From the NCBI RefSeq assembly GCF_000178955.2, contig NC_016631.1:3596001-3660000 (forward strand): a DNA stretch of 64,000 nucleotides, read 5' to 3'. The stretch comes from Granulicella mallensis MP5ACTX8. Its GTDB lineage: Bacteria; Acidobacteriota; Terriglobia; Terriglobales; Acidobacteriaceae. The notes under the pieces were generated by a model, which made no database searches, had not been told where the DNA came from, and saw only the letters and a program-made list of their open reading frames with translations. The translations under genes were made by a program, and so were the position numbers. Shown piece by piece: positions 9,185 through 18,208 of this stretch (the first letter of the stretch is position 1; each line of letters begins with the position of its first letter).

Positions 9185-10792
9185 CTAGTTCGCGGTAGGG
9201 GTCTCCTCCATGTGGTCGATCACCAGAACCGGGTAGGGACGTTTGGTCTTTTCTAATTTCAGGCCCAGCTGTCTGCTAATAGCGTCGAAGACGGAGAGGG
9301 CGCCATTGGGGTCTGAGCTGTTGGGGTCGGCACTTCCGCCGGTATTGGGAAGGATCTTGTCGGCGGAGCTGAAGCTGAGCGTGAAGTCGTAGGAGCCCTT
9401 GAGGCCGGTGCCGTCGACGACGGGATTGTAGATGTACCCACCGGCTACGTGCTGGAGCTCGTCGCCGATCTGGGGGATAGTCATATTCTGGCAGGTGATG
9501 AGCCGGTTGAGGACGGGACTCTCGACCCGAGGGTCTTTGCCGTCAGGACCTGGGCCCTCCTTACATCTGGTACGCTCGGTCGGGTCGAGGGTGGGCTTGA
9601 GTCTGGGCTTAATGGCTATCAGAGTGTAGGCGGTGACCGGACGATCCTCCATGTGCCATTTCATCTGAAAACGCTCGGCGATCAAGGCCCGAAGCATACT
9701 GCGGAGGTCTTCAAAGTTGATCAGGTTGCCGGAGGCGAATTTGTCGACGCGAACGTTGGCTCCGGCCTTGGCGAGGAAGTCGAACTTAGCGGTGTCGAGC
9801 CATTTGGGAGCGTTAGCGATACTCTCTTTGTTGTTCGGATTGAGGTCCCAGCCGAAGGTCAAGAGAAACATGAGAGGAATCGCGCGGGTCTCAACCTGGT
9901 TGCCGGTGATGCGGGCATAGCCCTTCTCATCGGGAGCGCTGGGTTTGATCACGGCGACTTCGAAGGGTGCCGCAGGCGGCTCGGGAAGAGCTTCGGCTAT
10001 ATTGGCGGCGTTGGGAGTAGGAGTTTCGTCAACGCTCGCAACCTGGAAGACGGGGCGGGGTGCCGTTTTGAGTTCCAGCTTGAGGCCTAATTGCTTTTCT
10101 ACGGCGGCGAAGATGGAGATGCCGTCGGCACCCTGCTTCTCAAGCTGATCGCGCCCCGTCCACTTGATGGTGAAGTCCCAGCCTCCGGCAAGGTTGGTTT
10201 CATCCACAACAGGTTGATCGAGATATCCGCCTGCGAAGGTATGAAGGGTATCGGCGAGAGACGCCATGGTGAGGTTCTTGCAGCTGACGGTGATATAGGA
10301 CGGAGCGCCGGCGGGAGGATTTTGCGGCGGAGGAAGAGGGACACAGGAGCTTTCGCCGTTCCCTTCCGACTCGGTCATCTTCGGCTTTCCGGGGGCAGAG
10401 AGGATGTAGGTCGGCATAGGAGCAGTGCCGGTTTTGACGACAAGGTGAAAACGGGTGGCGAGCAGGGTACGAAGCATGAGCTTGACGTCGTCCTGTGTGG
10501 TCTTGGGAGGGACTGTGGCACGGATATCGTAGCGATCGCGCTCGAGCCAGGTGGGACCTCCGTTCACGTTGACGGCATCGACTCCATAAGCGGTGGCAAT
10601 GAGATCGACCATGGTGGCCTGGGTGAGAAAGTAGCGGTCGCCCTGGATGGAGTTGCCGTGCATGAACGGGTTGGACGTGAACGGACTCGTGTGGACGTCG
10701 GCGATGACGAAGGATTTGGAGACGGCAGCGGGCTGGGCCATTGACGAGACCGAGACTGAAAGAAGCGCGAAAAGGGCGAAGGCTGCTCGCAT
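9185..10792 (-). CDS. TIGR03435-type secreted protein, two tandem domains
   Basis: A 535-residue secreted protein. After a signal peptide (1-19, ending SMAQ) come two copies of the domain known as TIGR03435, a family expanded in Acidobacteriota such as Solibacter. Copy one (about 28-265) and copy two (about 285-530) share the same landmarks: FxVADVH/FEVAVIKPS at the start, YGVDAVNVNGGPTWL versus WDLNPNNKESIANAPKWL, RYDIRATV versus KFDFLAKA, LRTLLATRFHLVV versus LRALIAERFQMKW, TYILSAPGKPK versus TLIAIKPRLKP, and GGYLDQPVVDETNLAGGWDF versus GGYIYNPVVDGTGLKGSYDF. Function is unknown. GAGG lies five bases before the start. Most relatives, as far as I know, have a single copy. Confidence 0.88.
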   Translation of the reverse strand: MRAAFALFALLSVSVSSMAQPAAVSKSFVIADVHTSPFTSNPFMHGNSIQGDRYFLTQATMVDLIATAYGVDAVNVNGGPTWLERDRYDIRATVPPKTTQDDVKLMLRTLLATRFHLVVKTGTAPMPTYILSAPGKPKMTESEGNGESSCVPLPPPQNPPAGAPSYITVSCKNLTMASLADTLHTFAGGYLDQPVVDETNLAGGWDFTIKWTGRDQLEKQGADGISIFAAVEKQLGLKLELKTAPRPVFQVASVDETPTPNAANIAEALPEPPAAPFEVAVIKPSAPDEKGYARITGNQVETRAIPLMFLLTFGWDLNPNNKESIANAPKWLDTAKFDFLAKAGANVRVDKFASGNLINFEDLRSMLRALIAERFQMKWHMEDRPVTAYTLIAIKPRLKPTLDPTERTRCKEGPGPDGKDPRVESPVLNRLITCQNMTIPQIGDELQHVAGGYIYNPVVDGTGLKGSYDFTLSFSSADKILPNTGGSADPNSSDPNGALSVFDAISRQLGLKLEKTKRPYPVLVIDHMEETPTAN

Positions 10793-11017
10793 GGAAACCT
10801 CAGGGGTGATGCAAATTGAAGACTGAATGCAACCGGACCAAACGCGTAAGGGGCAGGTTAAGATTGCCCTGGATAACAGCGGTGTTGAGTTTATCCCTAT
10901 AAGCAGTGCTTTCGACGACTGTACTCGGTGATAGACGCTGAGGGATCGGATTCGTCTTGAGAAACGCTCTTCTTGTCAGTATGTATAACAGAGCTTTGTT
11001 TCTTTTGATCAGCGGCT

Positions 11018-13351
11018 CTATGGCTTCTCCGGCCAGGAGTGTCTTGGGTATCGACGCATCAATTCGCGGCGCACCTCGGGATAGAGCCTCTCCCAGAATC
11101 CGGCCAGATCGGTTGTTGTCTGCACGGCCCGTTGATTCGGCGCGAGCAGATGAACGACGACGGGAGTTCTATCCGACCCGATCCTTGGAGTCTCACGCAT
11201 GCCGAAGAAGTCCTGCAGGCGCGAAGCGATCCAGGGAGGCTTGCCGCGTTCGTAGTGAATCTTCGTCTGTCGCCCACCTTGCAGCCGAACGCTGACAGGC
11301 GCAAGCTCACGAAGCGCTCGCGCATCTATTGTCTGTTCGAGTGCGGGGATGAAATCTTTTGCGGCATCTTTCAGTTCCGCAAAGCTCTTCAGCCCGAGGC
11401 ACAGGTTCTTTAATGCCTGCTGCAGGTCCGGCGGCTCCAGGCCTGCGAACTCGATACGCGCCATGAAATCGGAGAGCACGTCTCCCTCGACAAAACGGTC
11501 GAGGCCAACCTCCATCGCCTTTTCGGAGAGCAGATCGGCGGCGGCTTCCACGTCAGGGATCGCGTGGCGAGCCTCCTGGATCGTCAGGTCGTCGTAGAAC
11601 AGAGCACTGACCTCCTCCACCCTCTCCGACGTGCGATTCCACGTCACACCGGATTGCTCGCGCACACGATCCGGGAACAGGTCGATCAGCCACTCCGGCT
11701 CAATGCGTGAGGTCATGCGAACCAGCGGCAGCGGCTTCTCTTTGCGGTCTTCGACATCGATCGCGACCATGAATTCATAGGCCGGAGGTTCGCCCGCAAC
11801 CTCCGCCGAAACTCCCGTTGAAAGTTGAATCTGGCTCCCTGCCCGCCTACGGGCCACACGATCTGGAAAGCCAAGCAGCACGGACATCAGGAGCGCATCG
11901 TCCTCGTGGCTGCTCTGTCGCGGAGGACGAGCGATTCTGCGGAGTTGCTGTATCTGTTGCGTGGTCCGGTAGTCCATCGGCTGCTCCATTGCAGCGAGGA
12001 GATCGTTCTTTTCAGAGCGCGCTCCGGAGCCAAGCAATGCGGCCACAGTACAGCCGTCTTCCCCTGCCTTTCGTTCCATCGACTCGACGAGGACGCGCGA
12101 CAACCTTGGCGACAAGGGATAGCGCGACAATCGTCGAGCCATCTCCCCGCTAGCCCCGAGGCGATCGAGCAGCAGCTCGGCGTTTTGGACCGCTGCCAGA
12201 GGAGGAGCATCGAGCCAATCCACCTGGCTGAAGTGCTCGATACCCAGCACCCGCAACGACAGGCAAAGCTCAGAGAGATCGCTGCGTAGAATCTCCGGCG
12301 TATCGTGCTCGGGCCGTCGCAGAAAGTCTTCCTCCGGATAAAGTCGCAACACGCGACCCGGTCCTGTGCGTCCCGCACGACCGGCCCGCTGCTTCGCCGA
12401 TGCCCTGCTGATCCTGCCGATATGCAGGGTCGGTAACCCTGTCCACGGAGAATAGGTCGCAAAGCGTGCCTGTCCACTATCGATGACCGCGCTGACTCCC
12501 TCTACAGTGACGGAGCTCTCCGCGACATTCGTGGCCAGGATCAGCTTTCGCTGCGGACTGGGGGAGATGGCTCGATCCTGTTCCGCAGGAGAGAGGTCTC
12601 CATGCAATGGAAGCACCACTAACTCATGCTTGCGTGCAATGGGCTCGCACTCGCGCATCGTGCGCCTGATCTCGGCGACGCCAGGCAAAAAGGCCAGGGT
12701 GTGGCCCTTTTGCCCGTCTGCCAGTAATAGGTCCATGGCGTTCCTTACCTGCACAGGAAGCGGCTCCGAAGAGTAGGCCAGATGTTGGATGGAGAGTTCG
12801 AAGAGTCTTCCCTCCGACCGCAGAGAGGGACAGTCTTCCAGATATCGAGCGATGGGCGCGGCATCGAGAGTGGCGGACATCACTACGATCCGCAGATCGG
12901 GACGTGTGCGCTGCAGGCGCTTCAAGAGTGCGAGTGCGAAATCGCTGTCGAGATGGCGCTCGTGGAACTCGTCGAGTACGACCGCGTCCACTCCTTTCAG
13001 ACTGGGATCGGAGAGCAGACGCCGGATCAGGATTCCTTCGGTAACAAACCGCAGCCGTGTGCGTGGCCCGCTGACGTCTTCAAAGCGGACCTGGTAGCCA
13101 ACGGTTTCGCCAGCCTGCTCGCCAAGTTCCGCCGCCACTCTCCGCGCAGCCAGACGAGCCGCGATCCGGCGCGGTTCCAGGACTACGACTTCACCTTTTA
13201 CGGAGGCGAGAATGGCAGGCGGCACGCGGGTCGTCTTGCCCGCGCCCGGTGGGGCTTCGATCACGAGGTTGGGATTTCGCTCAAGAGAGGCAATGATCTC
13301 CGGTAAGAGAGCGTCCACCGGAAGAGAAGGTCTGGAGTTCACTGATTTCAT
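11018..13351 (-). CDS. hrpB: ATP-dependent helicase HrpB
   Basis: A 777-residue DExH-box helicase of the HrpB branch. Near the start is motif I, APPGAGKTT (about 34-42), then EPRRIAARLAARRVA (Ia), VLDEFHER (motif II; DEFH instead of DEAH is usual for HrpB), VMSATLD (III), LAFLPGVAEIRR, ATNVAESSVTVEGV (V) and QRAGRAGRTGPGR (VI). The C-terminal HrpB domain follows, ending in RYPRHSWPEKP. The frame runs back to 13447, inside the neighbouring regulator gene, but similarity to HrpB begins only at SLPVDALLPEI, so the ATG at 13351 is preferred although its ribosome binding site is weak. The role of HrpB in bacteria is RNA or nucleic-acid unwinding of unclear purpose. Confidence 0.92.
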   Translation of the reverse strand: MKSVNSRPSLPVDALLPEIIASLERNPNLVIEAPPGAGKTTRVPPAILASVKGEVVVLEPRRIAARLAARRVAAELGEQAGETVGYQVRFEDVSGPRTRLRFVTEGILIRRLLSDPSLKGVDAVVLDEFHERHLDSDFALALLKRLQRTRPDLRIVVMSATLDAAPIARYLEDCPSLRSEGRLFELSIQHLAYSSEPLPVQVRNAMDLLLADGQKGHTLAFLPGVAEIRRTMRECEPIARKHELVVLPLHGDLSPAEQDRAISPSPQRKLILATNVAESSVTVEGVSAVIDSGQARFATYSPWTGLPTLHIGRISRASAKQRAGRAGRTGPGRVLRLYPEEDFLRRPEHDTPEILRSDLSELCLSLRVLGIEHFSQVDWLDAPPLAAVQNAELLLDRLGASGEMARRLSRYPLSPRLSRVLVESMERKAGEDGCTVAALLGSGARSEKNDLLAAMEQPMDYRTTQQIQQLRRIARPPRQSSHEDDALLMSVLLGFPDRVARRRAGSQIQLSTGVSAEVAGEPPAYEFMVAIDVEDRKEKPLPLVRMTSRIEPEWLIDLFPDRVREQSGVTWNRTSERVEEVSALFYDDLTIQEARHAIPDVEAAADLLSEKAMEVGLDRFVEGDVLSDFMARIEFAGLEPPDLQQALKNLCLGLKSFAELKDAAKDFIPALEQTIDARALRELAPVSVRLQGGRQTKIHYERGKPPWIASRLQDFFGMRETPRIGSDRTPVVVHLLAPNQRAVQTTTDLAGFWERLYPEVRRELMRRYPRHSWPEKP

Positions 13352-13403
13352 CGAACCACGGCGCTTCGTCGCCGTCAATCTATCGATGGATAGTGGGAGG
13401 TGC

Positions 13404-14123
13404 TTACTTTCTCCCGCCAGGAGTGCTTTGCTTGTACAGCTTGGCATAGAGATGCTTGGTCACCTGGTAACAGTCGCAAGCCGCGGCTTCGAGATTTTCG
13501 CGATTGAGGATCTTCACCCGTCCACGCTGGTATTCGATCAGCCCACTGCGTTGAAGAGATCCGGCCACCAGGGTAACGGTCGAACGCTGCGCTCCAAGCA
13601 TCATCGCCAGAAACTCCTGCGTGAGGTTCAAAACATCGGACTGGGTCCGGTCCTGCACCATGAGCAACCAACGCGCCAGCCGCTCCTCTGCTTCATGAAA
13701 ACGATTACAGCCAGCAAGTTGGCTAAGGCTCAGAACCTGCTCCTGGATGAATTCGTTCGCACGATCTCGTACGTCTTCTGACGATCGAAACGCCTTCTTC
13801 AACTCCGAGAAGGGGATCTTGAGTCCGGTTCCATCCAACTGCATGAAGCAATGGGTGGGAACAAGCCCAGGCCCCAAAAGCTGCAGGCTACCTACGATTC
13901 CCTCTCGTCCGATGATCCCCACCTCTGCCGTCGCACCACTCGACATCGTGCTGACAACCGAGGCAATGCCCGAGGTCATGAAGTAAGCATGCGAGGGAAC
14001 CTCCTCCGCGTTGTACAGCACCGTCTTGAGAGGAAGAGTAACCGGAGTGGAGCGTTCCAGAAGAAACTCGCGGTTTTTAGGGGAAAGTGAAGCCAGAAAG
14101 AGGTTCGCGTGCGATGCAATCAT
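13404..14123 (-). CDS. Crp/Fnr-family transcriptional regulator
   Basis: A 239-residue regulator: an N-terminal cyclic-nucleotide-binding-like beta-roll (about 20-130, AYFMTSGIASVVSTMSSG, then EVGIIGREGIVG) and a C-terminal winged helix (about 155-225, LTQEFLAMMLGAQRSTVTLV, LQRSGLIEYQRGRVKILN). The arginine and glutamate set of cAMP-binding Crp is not evident and there is no Fnr cysteine cluster, so the signal is unknown. AAGGA is five bases before the ATG. hrpB starts 52 bp after its stop. A related regulator lies 1.1 kb away at 15236-15949, and a soluble histidine kinase sits between them. Confidence 0.9.
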   Translation of the reverse strand: MIASHANLFLASLSPKNREFLLERSTPVTLPLKTVLYNAEEVPSHAYFMTSGIASVVSTMSSGATAEVGIIGREGIVGSLQLLGPGLVPTHCFMQLDGTGLKIPFSELKKAFRSSEDVRDRANEFIQEQVLSLSQLAGCNRFHEAEERLARWLLMVQDRTQSDVLNLTQEFLAMMLGAQRSTVTLVAGSLQRSGLIEYQRGRVKILNRENLEAAACDCYQVTKHLYAKLYKQSTPGGRK

Positions 14124-14487
14124 TTCAGTCCTTTGAGTCAGTTCGCAAAGGACGCCCTTTCGAGGAAGGGGCTGGTTACCTCTTTGATTTGGAACGAGTT
14201 AGTCTCGCTGACTTGTGATTGACCATATACCTCGGAAGATGGGAACTCTGTTCGATACCAGACCAAACGACCCTCGAAAGAGAGGGTAAATCGAAAAAAA
14301 TTGCTTTTAGCATTTGCGGCAATATTTCGTCTGTTCGATATGCAACATAACGCTGCTTCATGCCGTCCTATTTGTAACGAAGCCTTACTGGTCTGCGGAG
14401 AAAAGGTTCTCTAAATAAATTAGACACCGCGATTGCCTGTGTTCTCTTCAGCGCATCATACGTGGGAAGAACGGTGGGAGAACCGTA
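14124..14487. other. Divergent intergenic region
   Basis: This 364-bp stretch separates a Crp/Fnr gene (minus) from a histidine kinase gene (plus). It is clearly A+T richer than its surroundings. A weak 61-residue frame (14176-14361, minus) is present but its residue pattern looks random. I identify no operator. Confidence 0.5.
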
Positions 14488-15234
14488 ATGGATGTAGCTA
14501 CTATTTCGGGTCTGCAGTCCAAGCTGGGGTTACTAGCCGATGTCTTGCAAAAGGTGGAAGAACGCGCCACGGCCGGTCAACTGGCTCTTGAGATGATCCA
14601 CGAGATCAAAAATCCTCTCGAAGCGCTGGGCCACCTGACATACCTTGCCTCTCAAGAGGCCGATAATCCAGAAAAAGTAAGAAAGTACATGCTTCTGGCC
14701 GAAGAACAGATGATGACCTTGGACCATGTCGTCGGACAGACGCTCGGATTCGCGAGGTCTTCTCAGGCTCCAAAACCCATTGATTTGGCGATCCTGGCAG
14801 AGGCAGCTCTTCGCATTCATCAGAGAACGATCGACACGAGAAAGATACGCCTTGTAAAAGATCTGCCCCAGGGCCTGGTAGCCGAGGTCTATCGTGGGGA
14901 GATCCTGCAGGTCATCTCAAACCTGATCGTCAATGCGCTCGATGCCCTTCCCGCTGACGGTGCTGTGTGTATCCGGCTTCGCAAGCGTCGGGGCGAAATT
15001 CATGTCATCGTCTCCGATAATGGTCATGGCATTCCAACCGAACACAGGGACGAGATCTTCCAGCCCTTCTTCACGACGAAAGCCGATCGCGGCACGGGGC
15101 TGGGCCTGGCGCTCTCGAGAAAGATTATCGAACACCACCATGGCAGGATATGTATGCAAAGCCGCGTGCACCCGGGCCGAAGCGGCACGATCTTCAAGAT
15201 CTGTCTTCCGGCAAAAGCCGAGTCCATCTGCTGA
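14488..15234 (+). CDS. Soluble sensor histidine kinase
   Basis: A 248-residue histidine kinase that lacks membrane segments and any recognisable sensor domain. The H-box LEMIHEIKNPLEAL (phospho-acceptor His38) is followed by the N-box ISNLIVNALDALPADG, the G1 box VSDNGHGIP, the F-box FQPFFTTK and the G2 box GTGLGLALSRKI. The first 30 residues could form a short coiled coil. Because it has only the catalytic core, the signal must come through a partner protein. GGGAG stands seven bases before the ATG. Its stop lies next to the stop of a convergent Crp/Fnr gene. No response regulator adjoins it; candidates in the window are at 16553 and 20234. Confidence 0.9.
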   Translation: MDVATISGLQSKLGLLADVLQKVEERATAGQLALEMIHEIKNPLEALGHLTYLASQEADNPEKVRKYMLLAEEQMMTLDHVVGQTLGFARSSQAPKPIDLAILAEAALRIHQRTIDTRKIRLVKDLPQGLVAEVYRGEILQVISNLIVNALDALPADGAVCIRLRKRRGEIHVIVSDNGHGIPTEHRDEIFQPFFTTKADRGTGLGLALSRKIIEHHHGRICMQSRVHPGRSGTIFKICLPAKAESIC

Positions 15235-15235
15235 T

Positions 15236-15949
15236 CTAGACCGTAATTCCACTTTCGAACTCTGCGTAGTTATCGAGATGGTCCTTGATGATGTGGTAGC
15301 ACTCGCAAGCTTTCTTTTCGAGTCCCTCAACATCGAGGATAGAGATTGCCCCCCGGTTGTACTCGATCAATCCCTCTTCTTTCAGATGGCCGGCAGCTAA
15401 AGAGACCGTGGGCCGAGTTGTTCCCAGCATATCTGCGAGAGATTCCTGCGGCATCTTGAAATGGTTCGTATGCGCTCGGTCCGCGCAGAGCAGCAACCAA
15501 CGGGCCAGGCGCTGCTCCAGATTATGCTTTGCATTGCAGCCCGTCGACTGGGCCGTCTGCACAAGCTGCGCCTGAACATATCTCAAGGCCAGGGATTGGA
15601 AGGTTCCACCAGCACGAAACTCCGCTCGCGCAACCTCGACCGGAGAAGAGTATCCGTGACCTGCGATCTGCGTATAGACGCGATTGAGGCTTCGTTTCGT
15701 TCCCATGAGAGCGGAGACGCCGATTACCCCTTCATAGCCGAACATCCCGACCTCAACCTGCGACCCATCCTTGAAGGTTGTGGTCATAGAGGCCATCCCC
15801 TCCTCCACGAAGAAGACATGGTGGATTGGTGCGCCAGGAAACTCGATCTCGTGTCCCAATTCAAAAGTGACTGGAGACAGACAGAGGCGAGCGATTACCT
15901 CTGCTTCGAGGTTTCTCAAAAGCGAGTTCTTGAATGTGTAAGAGCGCAA
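15236..15949 (-). CDS. Crp/Fnr-family transcriptional regulator, TTG start
   Basis: A 237-residue Crp/Fnr-like protein with a beta-roll effector domain (PIHHVFFVEEGMASMTTTF, QVEVGMFGYEGVIGV) and a winged helix (MPQESLADMLGTTRPTVSL, LKEEGLIEYNRGAISILD). It resembles the regulator at 13404-14123 in layout, including the ECYHI/DCYQV-like end, so the two are probably paralogues. The reading frame has no ATG near its beginning; TTG at 15949 fits best, seven bases after GAGG. Its stop is side by side with that of the convergent histidine kinase gene. No cysteine cluster for an iron-sulfur centre is seen. Signal unknown. Confidence 0.85.
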   Translation of the reverse strand: MRSYTFKNSLLRNLEAEVIARLCLSPVTFELGHEIEFPGAPIHHVFFVEEGMASMTTTFKDGSQVEVGMFGYEGVIGVSALMGTKRSLNRVYTQIAGHGYSSPVEVARAEFRAGGTFQSLALRYVQAQLVQTAQSTGCNAKHNLEQRLARWLLLCADRAHTNHFKMPQESLADMLGTTRPTVSLAAGHLKEEGLIEYNRGAISILDVEGLEKKACECYHIIKDHLDNYAEFESGITV

Positions 15950-16021
15950 GCTAGAGCCTCGCAGCCGGATAGACCCGTTCCCCCAGTATGCGCTTCTATG
16001 GCTGAACGCAAAGCTTCAGAC

Positions 16022-16267
16022 TCAGAGCCCGGCGATGAGGAAACGCGGATCCAGAGAAATCAGGCCAATCTCTTCCGCATAAGCCGATATCAGGGCTTGG
16101 GGAGATCGCTTGCCAAGCCGCTTCTCCACCCAGACAACCCGTCCCTTGCTTAGAACCCCACCATCTGAAGACACCCCCCGGAGGGAGTCCACTTCCACCT
16201 GGTAAGGGGTATTCCCCATGACTGTATAAATCTCGCGATACTCTTGTGGCTTCATAAGATTCGTCAC
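16022..16267 (-). CDS. Small hypothetical protein
   Basis: An 81-residue protein that I do not recognise. It starts at GTG, five bases after a strong GAGGGTGAG site, and has a plausible residue mix (TNLMKPQEYREIYTVMGNTP at the start; an RVVWVEKRLGKRSPQ segment in the middle). There is no signal peptide or membrane segment. It lies upstream of, and on the same strand as, the Crp/Fnr gene at 15949, with 72 bp between them, so they may form an operon. A second frame overlaps it but has a less natural composition. Confidence 0.5.
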   Translation of the reverse strand: MTNLMKPQEYREIYTVMGNTPYQVEVDSLRGVSSDGGVLSKGRVVWVEKRLGKRSPQALISAYAEEIGLISLDPRFLIAGL

Positions 16268-16552
16268 GCCTACTCACCCTCTTTTAAACGTAGATGTAAG
16301 TCACTATCACTAAGGATGCCCGTCTTTTCCAGCGTCCTTTTCGAAAATGTTTCTACAGAGAAAAGACAGTCCTTAAAAAGCCAACGTCTGGTATCGTACA
16401 GACACTAACTAAAGTCGATTGATATCTTGGCGTACAAAGCACGGCGTAAAATCCCATCTAAATCTGTCCGAAGCTTTACAGAAGTTTCGGGAAAATGCAA
16501 TGAAAAAGCTCGAGGATTTCTTGCAATGTGACTATTTATTCGGAGGCCCAAG
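16268..16552. other. Intergenic region before the pseudo-receiver gene
   Basis: This 285-bp stretch carries divergent promoters for the 81-residue protein and the pseudo-receiver gene. Nothing else can be recognised; the overlapping 173-residue plus-strand frame that crosses it is low-complexity in character and shadowed by the gene at 16553. Confidence 0.4.
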
Positions 16553-16948
16553 ATGGCTGAGCCTATTTCTATTCTGCTATGCGGTCAGGATTCACTCCTT
16601 CTCCAGACCAGGCAATGGGTGCTGGAAGCGGCTGGCTACCAGGTCCAGACGACAACGGACTTCTCAGAAGTTACGCTCGTACCCGACCCTGTCGACCTTC
16701 TCATTTTGTGCCACTCCCTTTCACTTGAAGAGTGTGGGCGCGCCTTTGCCCTGGCATCTATCCGGTGGCCCAAGATACGGTGCATCGTTCTTCCTGAAGG
16801 AGCTTCAGCCTGCTCCGAGCAAATGCTGTGCTCCGTGCTGGATGCGACCGGAACTCCGGCAACGTCTCTTCCAGAAACACACCCTCATCCTGAAACCTAC
16901 CGCAGACAACTCTCGCCTCAGTTCTGGAAATTACCTCTAAGCCGTTGA
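16553..16948 (+). CDS. Degenerate receiver-domain (CheY-like) protein
   Basis: A 131-residue protein with the outline of a response-regulator receiver but without its chemistry. The first strand reads ISILLCGQDSLLLQTR where active receivers have an acidic pair (VDD), and the third strand reads VDLLILCHSLSLEE, with cysteine where the phospho-accepting aspartate is expected. The later IRCIVLPEG strand corresponds to beta-4. It therefore probably cannot be phosphorylated in the usual way and may act as a pseudo-receiver or binding partner. GGAGG is six bases before the ATG. Its end overlaps the end of the convergent topoisomerase gene by 12 bp. Confidence 0.75.
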   Translation: MAEPISILLCGQDSLLLQTRQWVLEAAGYQVQTTTDFSEVTLVPDPVDLLILCHSLSLEECGRAFALASIRWPKIRCIVLPEGASACSEQMLCSVLDATGTPATSLPETHPHPETYRRQLSPQFWKLPLSR

Positions 16949-18031
16949 ACGAGGTAGTTGGCGTTGCAGAAGGTTTACTAACGCAACCTCTTCCCTCTTT
17001 AACCCACGGTATTGCGTAGCAAGCTTCTTTTTCATAGGCCTCTTCGTTGCTTCCATCAGGGCTCCTGCCATATAGCAATCAAGAACAGCGGGATGCACAT
17101 AGCACTTCCGGCAGATGGAAGGTGTATTGCCAAGTTGCGCCGCTACAGCTTTGATCGCTTGCACTACGTCTCTTTTAGCCTGCGTCTCCGATTCAAACAC
17201 TTCGCACCCGCAGAGAAGACTGCAGGACAATACGGTTCCAGCCCATGTCCGAAAGTCCTTCGCGGTGAAAGGCTGGTCGGTGATCTCCTGCAGATACGCA
17301 TTTACATCCGCTGAATCCACCGTATGGTGCATTCCTTCGTGGTCGAAGTACTGAAACAGCTCATAACCCGGAATATCCTGACACCGCTGAACGATCTTCG
17401 CCAGCCGGCGATCGTGGATGTCTACGGTGTGATGGATGCCACTCTTGCCCTGAAAATTAAACGTAATCGTCGAACCATCTACCCGCACATGCTTCTCGCG
17501 CAGAGTAGTCAGCCCATACGATTTATTTTGCCGCGCATACTCGGAATTTCCGACACGGATCAACGTAGTTTCCATCAACCGCACAAGGGTAGCCAGGACT
17601 TTCCTGCGCGGGAGCCCCGGCAATGCCAGGTCTTGCTCTACCTGTTTGCGGATCGTTGGCAAGGTCGCGCCAAAGAGGAGCATCCGTTCGTATTTGGTTT
17701 CATCCCGCACCTCTCGCCAATGCGGATGGTAGAGACTCTGTTTTCTACCTCGGGCATCTCGGCCCGTGGCCTGTAAGTGCCCCTTTGCATGAGGACAGAT
17801 CCAGACCTCGGACCATGCGGGTGGAATGACGAGTGACTTGATGCGGGCCAGAGTTTCAGCGTCGTGTATGACACTGCCGTTGATGTCGATATAGCGAAAA
17901 CCGTGATGCCATTGTTTCCGTTGCAGGCCCGGCCTGGCATCGGAGACATACCTCAACCCCGCGGCCCTCGCTGATTCCACAGGATCCGCCAGCACCTCTG
18001 GTTTTTGTTTTTTCGCTGGCAATGGCTCCAC
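16937..18031 (-). CDS. DNA topoisomerase IB (bacterial, poxvirus-like)
   Basis: A 364-residue type IB topoisomerase, which relaxes supercoiled DNA through a 3'-phosphotyrosyl intermediate without ATP. The N-terminal domain (about 20-110, GLRYVSDARPGLQRK, RIKSLVIPPAW, GHLQATGRDARGRKQ, YHPHWR) is followed by the catalytic domain: LIRVGNSEYARQNKSYGLTT with an active-site arginine and lysine, GKSGIHHTVDI, AKDFRTWAGT with the second arginine, and CRKCYVHPAVLDCY where Tyr311 is the nucleophile. The length matches known bacterial enzymes (Deinococcus, Pseudomonas). These genes are scattered among bacteria and often acquired by transfer. It stands as a single gene. Confidence 0.93.
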   Translation of the reverse strand: MEPLPAKKQKPEVLADPVESARAAGLRYVSDARPGLQRKQWHHGFRYIDINGSVIHDAETLARIKSLVIPPAWSEVWICPHAKGHLQATGRDARGRKQSLYHPHWREVRDETKYERMLLFGATLPTIRKQVEQDLALPGLPRRKVLATLVRLMETTLIRVGNSEYARQNKSYGLTTLREKHVRVDGSTITFNFQGKSGIHHTVDIHDRRLAKIVQRCQDIPGYELFQYFDHEGMHHTVDSADVNAYLQEITDQPFTAKDFRTWAGTVLSCSLLCGCEVFESETQAKRDVVQAIKAVAAQLGNTPSICRKCYVHPAVLDCYMAGALMEATKRPMKKKLATQYRGLKREEVALVNLLQRQLPRSTA

Positions 18032-18208
18032 CCTGCCCTATCCTGCTGATCCCTTTATGCAGCCTTTTAGCTTTACCTTACGAGGCCCTCTACTTTGGTA
18101 TGGATGCTTGAAGACTTTGCGGGGTAGCCCTTTGTACGCGACTTCTACGATTCGCATCTATGAACATACAAAGCCGGTGCCGGACAGGCTAACGGTGATG
18201 GAGAGACT

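Noticed and set aside
14176-14361. 61-residue minus-strand frame in the divergent region
   Set aside because: Only a weak purine site and no recognisable pattern; the stretch more likely holds promoters.
16419-16940. 173-residue plus-strand frame starting before the pseudo-receiver
   Set aside because: Overlaps the pseudo-receiver in another frame; the latter has a GGAGG site and a recognisable fold.
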